From: Climacium dendroides
Lineage: Eukaryota > Streptophyta > Bryopsida > Hypnales > Climaciaceae
Length of the DNA: 64,000 bases
Direction of reading: 5' to 3'
NCBI GenBank assembly: GCA_950106755.1
Contig: OX467082.1
Coordinates: 23,312,001 to 23,376,000, forward strand
Below the pieces are notes generated by a model. It ran no database searches. It worked only from the letters and a program-made list of their open reading frames with translations, and was not told the origin of the DNA. Within the stretch, counting starts at the first letter, position 1, and every line of letters starts with the position of its first letter. A program made the translations under genes and the position numbers. Of the stretch, positions 47,218 through 59,262 are shown in pieces.

Positions 47218-47860
47218 TATCGTAGACCAAAATGAGAAGATGAGGTTGGTTATATAGAATTTAGAAGTAAAGAGTTGACATTGGTAAAAAATTTTGATTT
47301 ACAAAATGGTAAACTAATCATATTACCAATATTAACTCTACCTCACTATTGGATTAGGAGTAGATAGATAATTTGGTTAAAAAAGATATTGTAAGTTTCC
47401 TATTTTCCTAAAGATCCGGAACCGGATCCGCATCCAAGGAACCAAACAGGGATCGGAAAAATATACTGAGGCCGGAAGCAAACGCATCCGCACGCTACTG
47501 GAAGATTATCGGGACGAGAAGAGGAAATCCCGGATCTAATGGTAATCCCATACATCACGGAGGACCGTTTAACGGCTAGATTCCTCCGCGATGATTGCGG
47601 AAACGGCTACTTTCCCAACAGCTACTTTCCCAACGGTTGTGACTGCTAGGAAAGGATACGCGGAGGTTTGGTTCCTCAAACCTCATTGTGTCTTTGTGGT
47701 TTGGGAGCGCTCTCAGAGCAAGGTCTGTCTTTAGAGGTGTGAGAGGATTGGGTGATCTTACTTTCCGGATCCTGTCGTGGAGAGGAAGAAGATTGACCGG
47801 GAGTTGTGGCAAGAAAAGATAGGAGGTTTGAGTGGTGAGTGTTTTGGAGAGTTCTGCAAC
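47218..47860. other. AT-rich then CCGGA-rich sequence, no gene
   Basis: 47,218-47,400 is AT-rich. From 47,410 the TCCGGA/CGGATC-rich composition typical of the coiled-coil element family begins, probably its 5' region or promoter. Confidence 0.4.
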
Positions 47861-47861
47861 C

Positions 47862-49764
47862 ATGGTGAAGGCGGAAGCAAGTGGGTCATCTCCTTTCAAG
47901 ATCAAGAGCATCTGTCCAGTGATTCCGAAGGATGACGGAGAGAGGAAGCAGCTGGAGGAGGATCTGGGGCCAATTGGGGTGTGCGGGATTCATCTGCCGA
48001 CCATGGAGCTTGAAGAGCGAGGAAATGATCCGGGAGTTGATGAATGAATAGTCGAATGAATGGATCAAGACCGTCCGAGATCTGCTCGGAAAGTGGACTG
48101 AGGACATCTGGAAGAGGGTCTACGACTTTCCTTGACTTGGAGAAGGGATGGCTTCGCGGGTACACAAGTTCGCGGAAGGTAAATTCTCTAATCCTCCTCA
48201 CCCTAAGGATGGCTAAGCACTAGCAGATTGCAAGGTGGCAAGAGAGAGGAGGATGTTAGAATTTGTAGTACCAATCTTGTATCTAGAACGGCCAAACCGG
48301 GTCACGATAACTTAGGCCAATACGATCTTCGGAGCGTTGAGTGGGGAAAAGAAAGTGTTTTGGGGAGGAATAGTGAAAGATCTGGTAGGGAAGATGGTGA
48401 ACGCCTTAGGAAACGCAAAGGCCACCCCCATTGGGCCATTCCTCTTTCACTTGTATGACTCCCTAGGTACTCTGAAAACTTCAGAGAAGACCATGTATAA
48501 GGCCGCAGCCACCCTAGTGAAACTTAATCTTACTCTACCCCAAGAGGAAGAGGAAGAAGAGAGAAAGGAGGGACCAGATGAGGGATCTGAGAAGGAATCC
48601 TCAGAGAGAAGGAAGGAACCTTCCGAAAGGAGAATGGAGGTTGAGAAGGTTTCAGTCTCTTCTAAGAAGGGATCCAAAGGAAAGGGGAAAGCCTCGCCGG
48701 AACCGGAAGTTCTGGGAGAGGATACTTTGGGGAAAATCATTTCAGACTTAGGGAGAGTCCGGGAGGAGTTTGACACGGAGAGAGGAGCAGTGAGGAATGT
48801 ATGTGGACTACTTGGAGGGATCAACGTGTCAGAGCTCACGGAGAAAGTAGAAGGGTTGCTCCGGGATAGTGAAAACCGGAAGTGGAAGACCCGCATCAAG
48901 AAGTTGACTGAGAGGAATGCGGATCTCCAGCAGCAAATTGAGAAGGGTGAGGAAAAGAAGAGAGAGGTGGAACGGCTTACCTCAGAGTTTAAGGGGGCCA
49001 TTAGGAGAGTCGGGGCCTTTGTTTCCAACACTGCGGATGTTGTAAACAAAGCCAAACTCTATGATGAAGGAATCCATGAGGTAGGACCGGAAGCCGTAGG
49101 TAAGGCTGTCTTAATTTTGGCAGAGTATTCCGAAGAGATGGAGAAGTTCATGTTTGAAGTCCGAGATGTTCTTCACCAAGCAGAACAGTTTCCGGAATCC
49201 GAAATAATGAGGAAGGATGAAGAGATGGAGCCAACCAAGAAGGATGCGCCCACAAAGACTCCAATAAAGACGCCAGCCAAGCGGAAAAGGCAGGAGGAGG
49301 AGTTGACACCAACGTCTAAGAGTATGGAGGGGAGGAAAGAAGGATCAGTGCACGGATCCGGATCGAAGACTCAAATTCAGAAATCGAAATCCGACTTAGG
49401 CACACCACAGAATAAAGGCTCTCAATCCTCAACCGCCAAAAAGACTGTGAAGAAGGTTACTTCCGTTAGAGGAAGAGAAGTGCCTCTAAGGAGTCAACAA
49501 TCCGCAGAGGATGAATCTCCAAGCCAATCCGAGCAGGAACAAAGTCTGTCGAGATCCGGAGAAGAGGATTCGGAAGAGGACACCGAATCAGAAGAGGAAT
49601 CGGATCCCGAGCAAATCTCACTAGCAGAGTTGAAAGGGAAAACTTCAACACCGTTTAAGGGGAAGTCGCCCTTGAGTGGGAAACTGTCAGCTAGTAGAAA
49701 ACAGCCAGCTAAGAAGGGGGCAACAAAGTTAGAGGAACCTTCTCCAAAGAAGCCTAGGAAATAG
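47862..49764 (+). pseudogene. Coiled-coil protein of a mobile-element-like family (copy B)
   Basis: Possible start MVKAEASGSSPFKIK at 47,862; the frame changes near 48,015. It then runs to 49,764 with in-frame stops only in the first part (NE*SNE, FP*LGE, DG*ALA, IT*ANT). From 48,337 it is open for 475 codons. Shared with copy A are LEFVVPILYLERPNRVTIT, TPIGPFLFHLYDSLG and DVVNKAKLYDEGI..VLILAEYSEEMEKF. A long coiled coil (IKKLTERNADLQQQIEKGEE) precedes a very Lys/Glu/Ser-rich tail ending in SPKKPRK, which may bind nucleic acid or act as a nuclear localisation signal. No enzyme domain is seen. Role unknown. Confidence 0.55.
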
Positions 49765-50202
49765 ATAGGAAAGTAGTTAGGAAGTTTCTGGGAAGCGACC
49801 CTAGCATGGTCAGCCAAAAACCCAAGTTTTTGGTAGGTAGGAAGTAGCTTGGGAGGTGCTTTTCAAGTGCATGCACTTGAGCTGCACTTTCCGGATTTTT
49901 AGGATCTGAGATCCACATTTTGCGGATCGGATGGGGTTGGTAGGAAAGTCAACTTAGAAGGATAAGGAATGACACCTGTCATTCTCCTGTCCTTTAGTTT
50001 TATTCCTTGGGACCTTTGGGGTTCCCTAGAGTGTGTATTTAGGGGGTTGAAGTTAGTTTGAAGCCTCGAGTGTTTTCTTATTTGTGTTTTTCAACACTTT
50101 GCGAATTGATTTCAGATTTCCACTTCATAAGTGCTGGCCTGAAAAGGCTAAGTTCTGTGTTGGTATGCCGTGCAATGCTAGAACCATTGTTTAGTGTGGG
50201 TA
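49765..50202. other. 3' region of the coiled-coil element, no gene
   Basis: TCCGGA-type words continue to about 49,930. Then sequence such as GTGTATTTAGGGGGTTGAAG and TTGTGTTTTTCAAC resembles a transcript end or LTR-like tail, but I could not find a matching second copy. The second CACTA left end interrupts it at 50,203. Confidence 0.3.
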
Positions 50203-50449
50203 CACTAGAAGAAAAAGCAGGGTTTTGTGACTGCGTTTTGCGACTGATTTGGAGTCGTATGAGACGTTTGCGACTTGGTGATATTCTGGAGTCCGCAGTC
50301 GCAGTGGACAAGTCGCATGAGTTGCACTACAGTCGCGAGGATGTTTGTCATTCAATAGGCAATGGAGAACTTCGTCGATGAACTGCTGTGACGTGGTTGC
50401 TGATGTGGTATTCATTGCCACGTAACTACATTTCACTCACTTGTGACTT

Positions 50450-51730
50450 GTTTTCAACTTGTATGCGACTTGATTGTAATTCATCTCTAACTTCAATGCC
50501 ACTGCTATGCAACTTCATTTGAACTTCTGGTAGACTTCATGCAACTTCTGTGCAACTAGATTGCACCTTGTTTGAAACTTTAGTGCAACTGAAATGCAAG
50601 TTCTTTGCAACTGGAATACAACTAGAATGCAACTGGAATGTAATTATTTGCACTCCTATGTTCCAACTCTTGTGCAACTGCAATGCAACTTATTCCTACC
50701 TTTCGGAGAACTGGATTGCAACTCACTTGCAACTCTTGTGCAACTAAAATGCGACTACTTTGCAACTCCCGTGCAAGTAGAATGCAACTTGAATGCAACT
50801 TATTTGCAACTCTTGTTCAACTACAATGCAACTTCAGTGCAACTAGAAACCAACTCATTTGGAACTCCTTTTCAACTATAATGCAATTCGTTTGCAACCT
50901 CTGGGCAACTTATTTCCAACTGAAATGCGACTTATTTCTAACTTCTGTGTTACTAAAATGCAACTCATTTGCAACTCCTATTCAACTATAATGGAATTCA
51001 TTTGCCACTTTTGGGCAACTAATTTTCAACTTCAATGCGACTTATTTTCCAGCTCTTGTGCAACTGAAGTGCAACTAATTTACAACTCTTGTACAACTAC
51101 AATGCAACTTGTGTCCAACTTTCATTGCAACTCTTGTACGACTAGAATGTAACTTCTTCCCAACTTTGTTTGCAACTCCTGTACAACTAACTAGAATGCA
51201 ACTTCTTTCTTACTTTTATGCAACTCCTGTACAACTTGAATGCAACTGATTGCCAACTTTTGTGCAACTAGGATGCAACTTACTAGAATGTAATTGAATT
51301 CCAACTTGTATGCAACTGCATGCAACTTCTTTCCAACTTCTGTGCAATTAGAATGCAACTTATTTCCAACTTCTATGGCACTGGAATGCAACTTCTCTGC
51401 AACTCTTATTGAATTGGATTGGAACTTGCTTGCAACTCATTTGCAACTCTTATCAAACTAGAATGCAACTTATTTGCAACGTTTTTGCAACTGGAATGCA
51501 ACTTCTGCGCTACTGGATTGCAACTTCGATGCAACTGGAATGCAACTTGTGTACTACTGCATTGCAACTTTTGAACAACTGAAATGCAACTTCTTTGCTA
51601 TTGGAATGCAACTTTTGTGCAACTAGAATGCAACTTCTATGCAACTTCCGTACAATTGGAAAGCAACTTGTGTGCAACTATTACTTGTGACTACATTGTA
51701 ACTTACTTGCGACTACATTGTCACTAACTT
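50450..51730. repeat. Subterminal array of TGCAACT motifs
   Basis: About 1.3 kb in which TGCAACT or close forms (TGCGACT, TCCAACT, TACAACT) occur every 10-25 bases, mostly in the plus orientation with occasional AGTTGCA. This fits a very extended binding region for the element's own TnpA-like protein. Open frames in it (repeating MQL..CN) are artefacts. Confidence 0.88.
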
Positions 51731-52038
51731 GCAACTTCTATCTATGGTAGTCTTCTCAAAATCTCTGCAACGCACACCACAGCCTTACACTTCTTCTATA
51801 GAACTCAAATATTACCCTTCTACATCTTATTTTAATTTGTTTACAAGTCTTGCAACACTCATGTAACTAACTATAACAATGCTAAAAATTCAATGTCACT
51901 TACAATACTGCCATTTTTTACAAAACAAAACAACTACATGAAATAGTTATAAACCATCGGCATACATAGTGTGCACATGCTGCAAACAACATTCGTAAAT
52001 GGTTCAATGTCTTTCAAATACATCATTGATCATGATCC
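51731..52038. other. Spacer, no gene
   Basis: AT-rich spacer between the motif array and the 3' end of the TnpA-like gene; probably its 3' untranslated region. Nothing else is seen. Confidence 0.4.
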
Positions 52039-55000
52039 CTATTTGCCGCCAACCTTTCCTTTGCAGTCTGAAGGAATTAAACCAGCAACACTAGCAATGA
52101 CTGCTATATACTGTTCTTCCCAGATTGTATTTGCACCCACCACGTCTTTCAATTTATATTCATCTCCATTAGGATTAGGATGCATTAGATCAACAAAAAA
52201 ACCTGGTGCATGAGCAACGTCAAGCCTATACCACCTATCCGGAATAGGTTGTCCATGGTACATTTGAGGGCCTGCACCACCACCTACACTCGTGATAGTT
52301 CCTGATGCTACTATTTGCTGTGGGGCTGAAGGATTCAGAAGTGAGACTCGTTGTCCTATTACAAATTGCACCACATAAGAAGAAATCAAAAATATTCTTA
52401 AGAAAAAGTACAGAAAAAAATTTCTAATGATAGAAAAAACCCATCTACAAAAGGACATTGTGAAAGTTCTATACATGTGTTACTCACTTTGTGTTTGTTT
52501 GGAGATTCCACATTTCGACGTCGTGCAGGTTGCATCTTCATCCTTAAGATTTCCTTCTTCGCTGCAGGCTTCTGCAACTACATACCACAATTACAGTCAG
52601 TGCATCCACAAAAATTACAAGCACAAAAGAATTCATAGTAGTCTTTTCAAATTCAAATCACTTGTCTTATGCTTTTCTCTCTCACCTCTCGATCCTTCCC
52701 TCTTCTTAGCCGTGAAGAGATGGAACCTTCATTGACAAGATTCTGCGGGACTTCATTAATGGCGGTATTACTATTCAGTACCACTAAGTCAACTTGAGCA
52801 TTAGTGGTGTCTTCAACATCTCTCACTTTTCCTTGTGGACTATCGTGTTCTTCCATTCCAACAATCTCTTTAGTGGTCTGTTCAACTTCTGCAGGCTCCA
52901 AGGTAGAGTTCACTATTAACTCATCTAGATCAGTACTTGCATTGATCTCTTCTCCTGTTGGGTAAGTAGGCTGTATACAAGCAAAGTCATATGGATCAAC
53001 AACGTTGATCTCTCCAGTAGCTACAATAGGGTCTACTAGCTTGGCAGCTACAACAGGATCCACTGAATTGGAAATGACAACAGGATCTGATATTGTCTGC
53101 TTTAAAAATTTCAACAACGCTAACTGCATCCCTTCAACAGCCTTGGTATTTCGATCTGTACTTGCCAACACATCAACTCGAAAGTCTTGAAATTCATCAA
53201 GTCTTTGTTCCAAGGCCATCACTTTTGCATGGAGTGAAGAAGATACCACCTGTGTTTCACACACAAACACAAAAGAATAATTTAACATGTTCATATAAGG
53301 TAAGATTATTATGCGACTTCTATGCAAGTGCTACTGAACTTCAAGTACTACACTGAACACTTAACTATTGTTTACAACTTTTATGACTTGTGCATGACTA
53401 CGATAACATATTTTTAGATTGTAACTTATGAACAACATTTTAATGAGTACTCTACAACTTCTATGAGATTCCTACTCACAAAAAAAAACGAACTCAAATG
53501 ATGAAGCCTACTTACCGATGACCCTGAAGCTTGCAATCCTTTTACAATGTCAGTGAGGCTAGGACTTCCTTCACTCCCTTTTGTCTGATAGAAGGCCAAC
53601 ATTTCTTTATTTTGTTAAAATGATTTGGAAAGATGATACAAAACATTAACAAATTCAATTCCACAAACACTATGAAAGTCAACAATTTGCATGAAAAAAG
53701 GCTGACCACATCATATTCTTCCCCTGCCTTCCTTCGCCGCCCACGTTTAGAAACATTCTGCACTTTCCTCCGGGCATTGGTCATCATCTCAGATTTCTTC
53801 ACTTGATCACCTCCACTCCAGTATTCCTTCAACTGCTTCCACTGGCTAGGGTGAATACGCATTGGACAATCGTCATCTTTTCCTGGAACACATAATTTCT
53901 TCAACTTATGCCTCTCATTCTTCAAAAACCTTTGCACTGCGTTCCGAAAACCCATGTTGCTAAGGGGATTTTCCAAATATTCGAACTCATTATCCATGGT
54001 CTCCCTCAACTTCTGTAAAGTGTGGGGCTTGTGTTCACTCCAGTCAATGATACTCACATCAAGGATCAAAGGGGCAAAGGCCCTCATACTTTGATCCCAA
54101 GCACTCTTCCCGGAAGAAGATGTATCAATCTCTCCATTCAAATTCACATGCACTACACTTGGTTTCTTCCCAATGTCACTTCTAGCTTTTGATTTCTTCT
54201 CATACTCTTTCTGCAATTGGCGCCTAGTAGAACGCCCCATACTATCTGACTGCCCTTTGCATGCAGTTGATTGTGAAGGAACCCTAGCAACTTCGGATTC
54301 AACCACAGCCCGCTCCGGTTGTGGCACTGGTTGTCTTGTACCCTGACCACAAGGAAGCGTAGGATTCACAAGTCTTGCACATTTCTTCCTGTTACTGAAG
54401 GCTTCCTCACCATCATCTTCGCATTCGTTGGCTTTGTTCCCTACAAGACAAGAGTATAATACCATTAGTATTGTTTGAATTGAGAATAAATATAGAAATC
54501 AAAGTCAATTTCCATATAACCTTGTATTTTCTTGAAAGGAAATTCATATCTATAAAATTCATCAAAACTCACCATCTTCATTGATGGAAGAGTTAGATGT
54601 GCTGGTCTCCTCTGAAGTGGACATGTCATCTTCGTGGCTTGCACCTGCATTGATAGCCTCTGTGGCTTTGTTGTCGACTCTTGTATTCTTACGAGTAGCC
54701 AATGGTTGAAGTTGAACTTCACGGTCCTTCGTACGCTTCCGCTTTGAAATAGAAGCTCCACTACAAATAAACTAGCAATTTCATTAGCAAAAAATGCAAA
54801 GCACAAATACACTTGTCAATGAAACTGCAGGAAATTTCCAATACTACAATAACACTTCAGCTGGAACACTAAGTTGCAACTACTTTACAAAAACACTACA
54901 ATTACATTGCAACTAGAATGGGCGTAATTTGTAATTGCATTGTCACTAATTTTCAAATTCATTACAACTATTTTGCATCTACGAATTGGGACCTACATTG

Positions 55001-55434
55001 CAAGTACATGACAAGTACACTACAAGTACTGTGTAATTTCAAGAACTTAACCACTTACTAATGCAGAGCATTATTTCATTCCTGTTAGTCCTTTCCAAAC
55101 AAATGCAAAAAGTAATCAGGATCTGGACATTATGACCATTCATAGCAGCCGGATGACAAGGTGTACCTCGATCATTTTTTCCTAGTTCAAATACAGATGA
55201 CAACCGAGTTCTGAGAATGCGTTGCTTGACTTCATTCACAACAAAATATCCACAGAGAGGATAGTCTCATAGGAGTACAAGAAGAAAACAGCGAACTCGA
55301 AGTTCCAATTTCTAGAGACTCTCTTACAATTCCTTTATTGCTTCTTCAATTGGCTGTATGGCAGCAGCTAGCTCCGCTATTCTGGCATCTCGACGCAATT
55401 CCATCTCTGTCTTCTGGTAGTCACTAGAAGCCAT
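52039..55434 (-). CDS. TnpA-like (Ptta/En/Spm, Tnp1-type) protein of the second CACTA element
   Basis: Exon 1 is 55,434-55,328 (MASSDYQKTEMELRRDAR..., donor GTAAGAG). Further exons lie near 54,770-54,572 (basic ISKRKRTKDR, a likely nuclear localisation signal), 54,440-53,710, 53,595-53,517 (donor GTAAGT), 53,250-52,690 and 52,580-52,500, and the last is about 52,360-52,039. The central exon has SAWDQSMRAFAPLILDVSII, FEYLENPLSNMGFRNAVQRF and PSQWKQLKEYW, conserved with the plus-strand gene at 39-42.2 kb. The last exon (GQRVSLLNPSAPQQIVASGT...RWYRLDVAHAPG) matches the C-terminal domain of plant En/Spm TnpA-like proteins. I saw no in-frame stop in these exons, unlike most genes in the window. 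It probably binds the TGCAACT array. Exon borders are partly guessed. Confidence 0.65.
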
Positions 55435-55513
55435 GTCGTCCAAATGCTATTGACCTGCATCCAACAGGATCCAGTGAATGTGAGGCCACGAAAGGGAATT
55501 CAATGCAGAATTA

Positions 55514-55697
55514 AAATTCATTGAACATCGAAGACGAGCACAACCTGCAACAAGCTGCAGATGAGAGGACCACAACTTGCAAGTGAAGGCAAGAAACGAA
55601 AGAAATTCATTGAACATCGAAGACGAGCACAACCTGCAACAAGCTGCAGATGAGAGGACCACAACTTGCAAGTGAAGGCAAGAAACGAAAGAAATTC
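55514..55697. repeat. Perfect tandem duplication, 89-bp unit
   Basis: The unit beginning AAATTCATTGAACATCGAAG occurs at about 55,514 and again 89 bp later at about 55,603 with no differences that I can see. The start of a third unit (GAAATTCAAAAG) follows. It lies just upstream of exon 1 of the TnpA-like gene. Confidence 0.85.
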
Positions 55698-56884
55698 AAA
55701 AGTATGCCGTTCGAGAGACGAACCTATGAAATCGTAATGCTTCTGTGCTCACGTCTGTACAAAGCTCAATTCTGCAACTCACGAAGGTGTGGAACGCAAC
55801 TGCAGCCAAGAAAATCACCTCATGCCAACGTTGTCTTCCCCTGTACACACAGAAATGACGGATTACCAAGATCAGACATTCCTCAAGAGGTTACTGAGGT
55901 ACCTCTGAAAGCACCCAAGCCTCATGCACAAAACACAGTCCCTATTACTCTCTCCGCAAATGACATGCAATGAAGCTCCAGCATCACTCGTACCCTCCAA
56001 TTCCTCTAGGAGATGTGATTCTAAACCTAGTACCTCATACCTTCGAATAGAACCCTGGAATTTGCGATTGAAAGTAAAATGAGATCTCACAGTCACCACA
56101 GATGGCACGCAACTTCACGCAAAGCAGAAGCCGACTGCTCCACCCCAAATCTAGCGCATGAACCCTACAATATTGTAGTCCATGCCTGAGATGTTAGTAA
56201 ATACCATGAATTAGAATTTAGCATGTGTAAGGTGCAGAAGTAAGGCTGTACTTTTTTGATTTCAGGAATCAATGCTGAAATGGTACTATCTATCGAACGA
56301 AAGTATTATAGAGAACAGGGGATGGCATGGAGGGTCAAGAGGCATGTTTTTGCAACTCACGACGAGACCTCCTTGTGCATGCAGCTTCAACATGCGACAA
56401 CAACGGAGCATGGGCGAATCTACTCTGTTTTCTTTGCTTTTCTGTGTTACTATCAATGTGTTACTACCAAACTCTTTCAGATGAGTACAAGACAGAGCGG
56501 ATGATTGCAATAACTAAGAAGAGAACAGAAGCGGCATCTCATATGTCCCATCGGACGTTGCGGCTAAGATGCCAAACGAATTTGTGCAAGAGAGAGAGAG
56601 ACGATTGCAGGGTGAATTCCAAACGGGTCTGATGCAAATGAAGCACAAGAGGACACCTCATACCAATTCGTGGCTCCATAAAAACGAAAACTGAAAACCA
56701 TATCTCTGGCAATACAATTGCAAAGTATTGCACGTTACATTGCGGCAATAGAAGGTGAAGTTCAAATGAATGTGGTTAACTTACCTGAACCACGGGACAA
56801 GAAGTCTCTTTCAACGATGCTCTCCAATATGGAGACGAGGGCGCTCACTGATCTGTAGCAGCAATCAAATACAAGCGGAAACCC

Positions 56885-57045
56885 TAGAAGATAGAGAACT
56901 CCCTAATATGCTGAGAAAGTAAGAACTGGACTTCACAAGTGAGAACTCCCTAAAGCTCTGGAAAGCGAGAACTCCCTGAAGTTTTGGACTATAGCGACCT
57001 CCCTGAAGCTTTGGAAACCGAGAACTCCCTGACGCTTTGGAAAAG
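56885..57045. repeat. Degenerate ~30-bp tandem repeat
   Basis: Five units of the form GAGAACTCCCTGAAGCTTTG followed by GAAA..C occur at about 28-32-bp spacing. Function unknown. Confidence 0.65.
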
Positions 57046-57839
57046 CAACACAGAACCCTAGCAAGTGTAGAACCCCAGAACAACACAGAACCCCAACAAG
57101 TGCAACTGCAGCCTAAAGAAAGTGGCAGCAAAACGAGGGTTCCGAATCAAATTGCAGGCCTGGATTGTTGACACGTCACCTCCTACCTTTGACCGTGGCC
57201 GTGCTCGTAAGCCCGCGTTCTAGTTCATCCGTGTCACCAGGTCGCACGCGTTCTAGTATCATCTCGTAAACTAGTAGCCTAGCTCTCGCTCCACGTACAT
57301 TCATTTCTGTTTATCACATGAAAGTACCTTATTAGGTGGTACTCTATTCAGGCAAACCAAAATGTTCAGGCAAGACCGAAGAATTTATAACTGGATAGCG
57401 TCGACTCCCTCGAGAGTATGCTTAGTACTCTTTAAGGAAAACATTGTAGTGGGATGAGGGCTCACCACCAGCTCGGGATTGCAGTTGGACAGGCACAAGA
57501 GTAGTAACAGTGGAGAACAAAAGCGTAGAATTTATGTCTGGACAGTAGAAGAAACAAGTGCTGCGATTGGCAGCCATCAAGGGCAAGGAGGCTCACCATG
57601 GATCCAAATCTCACAGAGAGGATATGGTGCTCAGCAAAAATGCACAAATCTTCATACTTCATTTGGGCGGTCGGAAAATTATATCTTCTCGGTCTCCTTC
57701 CATTTTGCGCAGCTCTTAATTCTGAAGGTGAAGGTGTCCAACTCTTAGCCTGACAATTGTGTAGTTTATGAATATCAAATGAGGTTAGATTCATATTGCT
57801 GAATTCAAATGTGTACCTCATTCTCTTTGTTGTGCGCAG

Positions 57840-58606
57840 AAACCTGCCAAGATCTCGCTTGAGTGGTACGATCAGTCCTCAGCTCACAGAATTGCCCCAA
57901 CTGCATTACTTGTAAGCCTAATCATCATATCATGTTTGCAATGTAATGAAATTGGTGCAATGCCATTTCTTCAGAATAGCACTCCAGTTTTTTGGATTGT
58001 ACTTTCTTGATGGTTGACCTTGGGAAGACAACATTGTGATAAGGGCCTGCTCTTCAACAATCTCACTGGAGTTATTCCGTCATCGATTGCAAATCTAAAA
58101 TACTTGTGGGCCCTGTGAGCATTTACAATTCTAACCTCTAGGCACGGTTGAAACATTATTGAAAACAAAATGGCCATTGACTGTTGAGGTTCTTGCAAGC
58201 AGGATTCGTTTATCTGAATTGTCACGTAGAAGATAATTCTCCTATTACTATATTGCAAGTACTAGCACCAGAATAACCTGACGGGATCGTTACCTGCTGC
58301 ATTAGGTGTCATGCCGGCTCTTCGAATATTGTGAGTTTCTACGTTCCCATGTATATTGAGTGCTGCTGCTCCTCGTTTGCACTAACTCTTGTTTGCCATG
58401 GCAAGCTCTGAAGACACTGGCAAGTTCATAGTGAAGCATGACTTCATTTGTCTCGTTATTAATTGAATAAAAACCCTAAAGCTCAGACGAAATGATAAGT
58501 CTAATTCAAGTTCCTTCCTAACTGCTTGCGTAACTCCCGAAACTTGCTAGAGATGTTTCAGGAAACAAGCTGGAGCATTCCATTCCAGCAAGCTTTGCTA
58601 GCATGA
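57840..58606 (+). pseudogene. LRR receptor-kinase-like fragment
   Basis: Four short exon-like pieces encode single leucine-rich repeats. They are SRLSGTISPQLTELPQLHYL (ending 57,911, donor GTAAGC), LFNNLTGVIPSSIANLKYL (ending 58,114, donor GTGAGC), QNNLTGSLPAALGVMPALRI (ending 58,330, donor GTGAGT) and DVSGNKLEHSIPASFAS (58,553-58,606). One-repeat-per-exon structure with introns between repeats is typical of plant LRR receptor kinases. There is no signal peptide, membrane segment or kinase domain, and some pieces are interrupted, so this is a gene fragment. Confidence 0.6.
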
Positions 58607-58611
58607 CCCAC

Positions 58612-58769
58612 CGAATGAGAAAGCGGCCCCGAAGTTTTATCCGAAGGGGAAGATTGCGTACCTGACGGAGGTGGATGGGCAGATTGCGAATACTTGGGGC
58701 GAGCTCCTCGCAAAGTGGGAGGATGATGCCGCGGAAGAATCGGCATCAGCAGACGTGATGAATGCAGGT
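58612..58769 (+). CDS. Exon of an unrecognised gene (fragment)
   Basis: A GC-richer open stretch reads NEKAAPKFYPKGKIAYLTEV, then DGQIANTWGELLAKWEDDAA and EESASADVMNA, ending at a plausible donor (GCAG|GTAAAC). The composition differs sharply from its surroundings. I do not recognise the protein. It could belong to the next gene fragment or be a separate captured exon. Confidence 0.35.
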
Positions 58770-59262
58770 AAACTATGAACTTTAATTGTCGATGGCATTT
58801 GAAATCCTGGTCAGCCAATTTCAAACGGTTGATGCAATCTGAATACTCAGAAACAGAACGCGGGTAATGATTTCTTCGAAGAGCATCGTCCACAACTTTG
58901 TAAGGATAAATCACACGCATGATTTGACCTCGAATCGTATGAGTAAGTAATCAAAAAAAGGAACCGCTTGTTAGCTCACTGTTCTGACATAACATTCAAT
59001 TGACATTCTTGATTGCTTGCTGTGATCTTCTTATTTTTGAATTAAGAAACTTATGATAGCTTATTCGAAGCACATTTCAGAAGCTGTCCAACAATCTATT
59101 ACTCACTCTGATTGGTCGAGAAATTCAGTATAGAACTCTGAGTGCAACCATTGATTCTGTCATCTCTGGTTACCTACCTTAGTTAAGAAATTCCACCAAC
59201 CAATAGTCTTCCTGCGATCTTTTCCTGGCATACTGCTTAATTGGGGTTGTTTGTCTTTTCAG

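Larger units (their letters stand above)
50203..55434. mobile_element. Second CACTA transposon (left end, motif array, TnpA-like gene); right end not found
   Basis: CACTAGAAGAAAAAGCAGGG at 50,203 matches the CACTAnAAGAAA terminus of the other two elements. It is followed by GTGACTGCG/GCGACTGA words and a long TGCAACT array, then the TnpA-like gene on the minus strand. The TGCAACT motif reappears at 53,300-53,470 and 54,840-55,040. I see neither TNP2 nor a matching right end; the element may extend past 55,434, possibly to beyond the window with the gene fragments inside it. Confidence 0.6.
55435..57440. other. Region without a recognised gene
   Basis: Contains the 89-bp duplication and the ~30-bp repeat described below. 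Short open frames on both strands at 55,650-56,750 have no recognisable product. The first part probably holds the promoter of the TnpA-like gene. Confidence 0.35.

Noticed and set aside
48447..49055. 202-codon Ser-rich minus-strand frame
   Set aside because: Shadow of the Lys/Glu-rich plus-strand coiled-coil gene.
49930..50202. Long terminal repeat of a retrotransposon
   Set aside because: The sequence has an LTR-like flavour, but there is no second copy, primer-binding site or reverse transcriptase in the window.
50550..51391. Open frames rich in MQL..CN and similar
   Set aside because: Produced by the TGCAACT array; no non-repetitive content.
57380..57450. AAAACATTGTAGTG near 57,430 as the right end of the second CACTA element
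   Set aside because: It lacks the TTCTT that should precede TAGTG and no matching subterminal motifs lie inside it.
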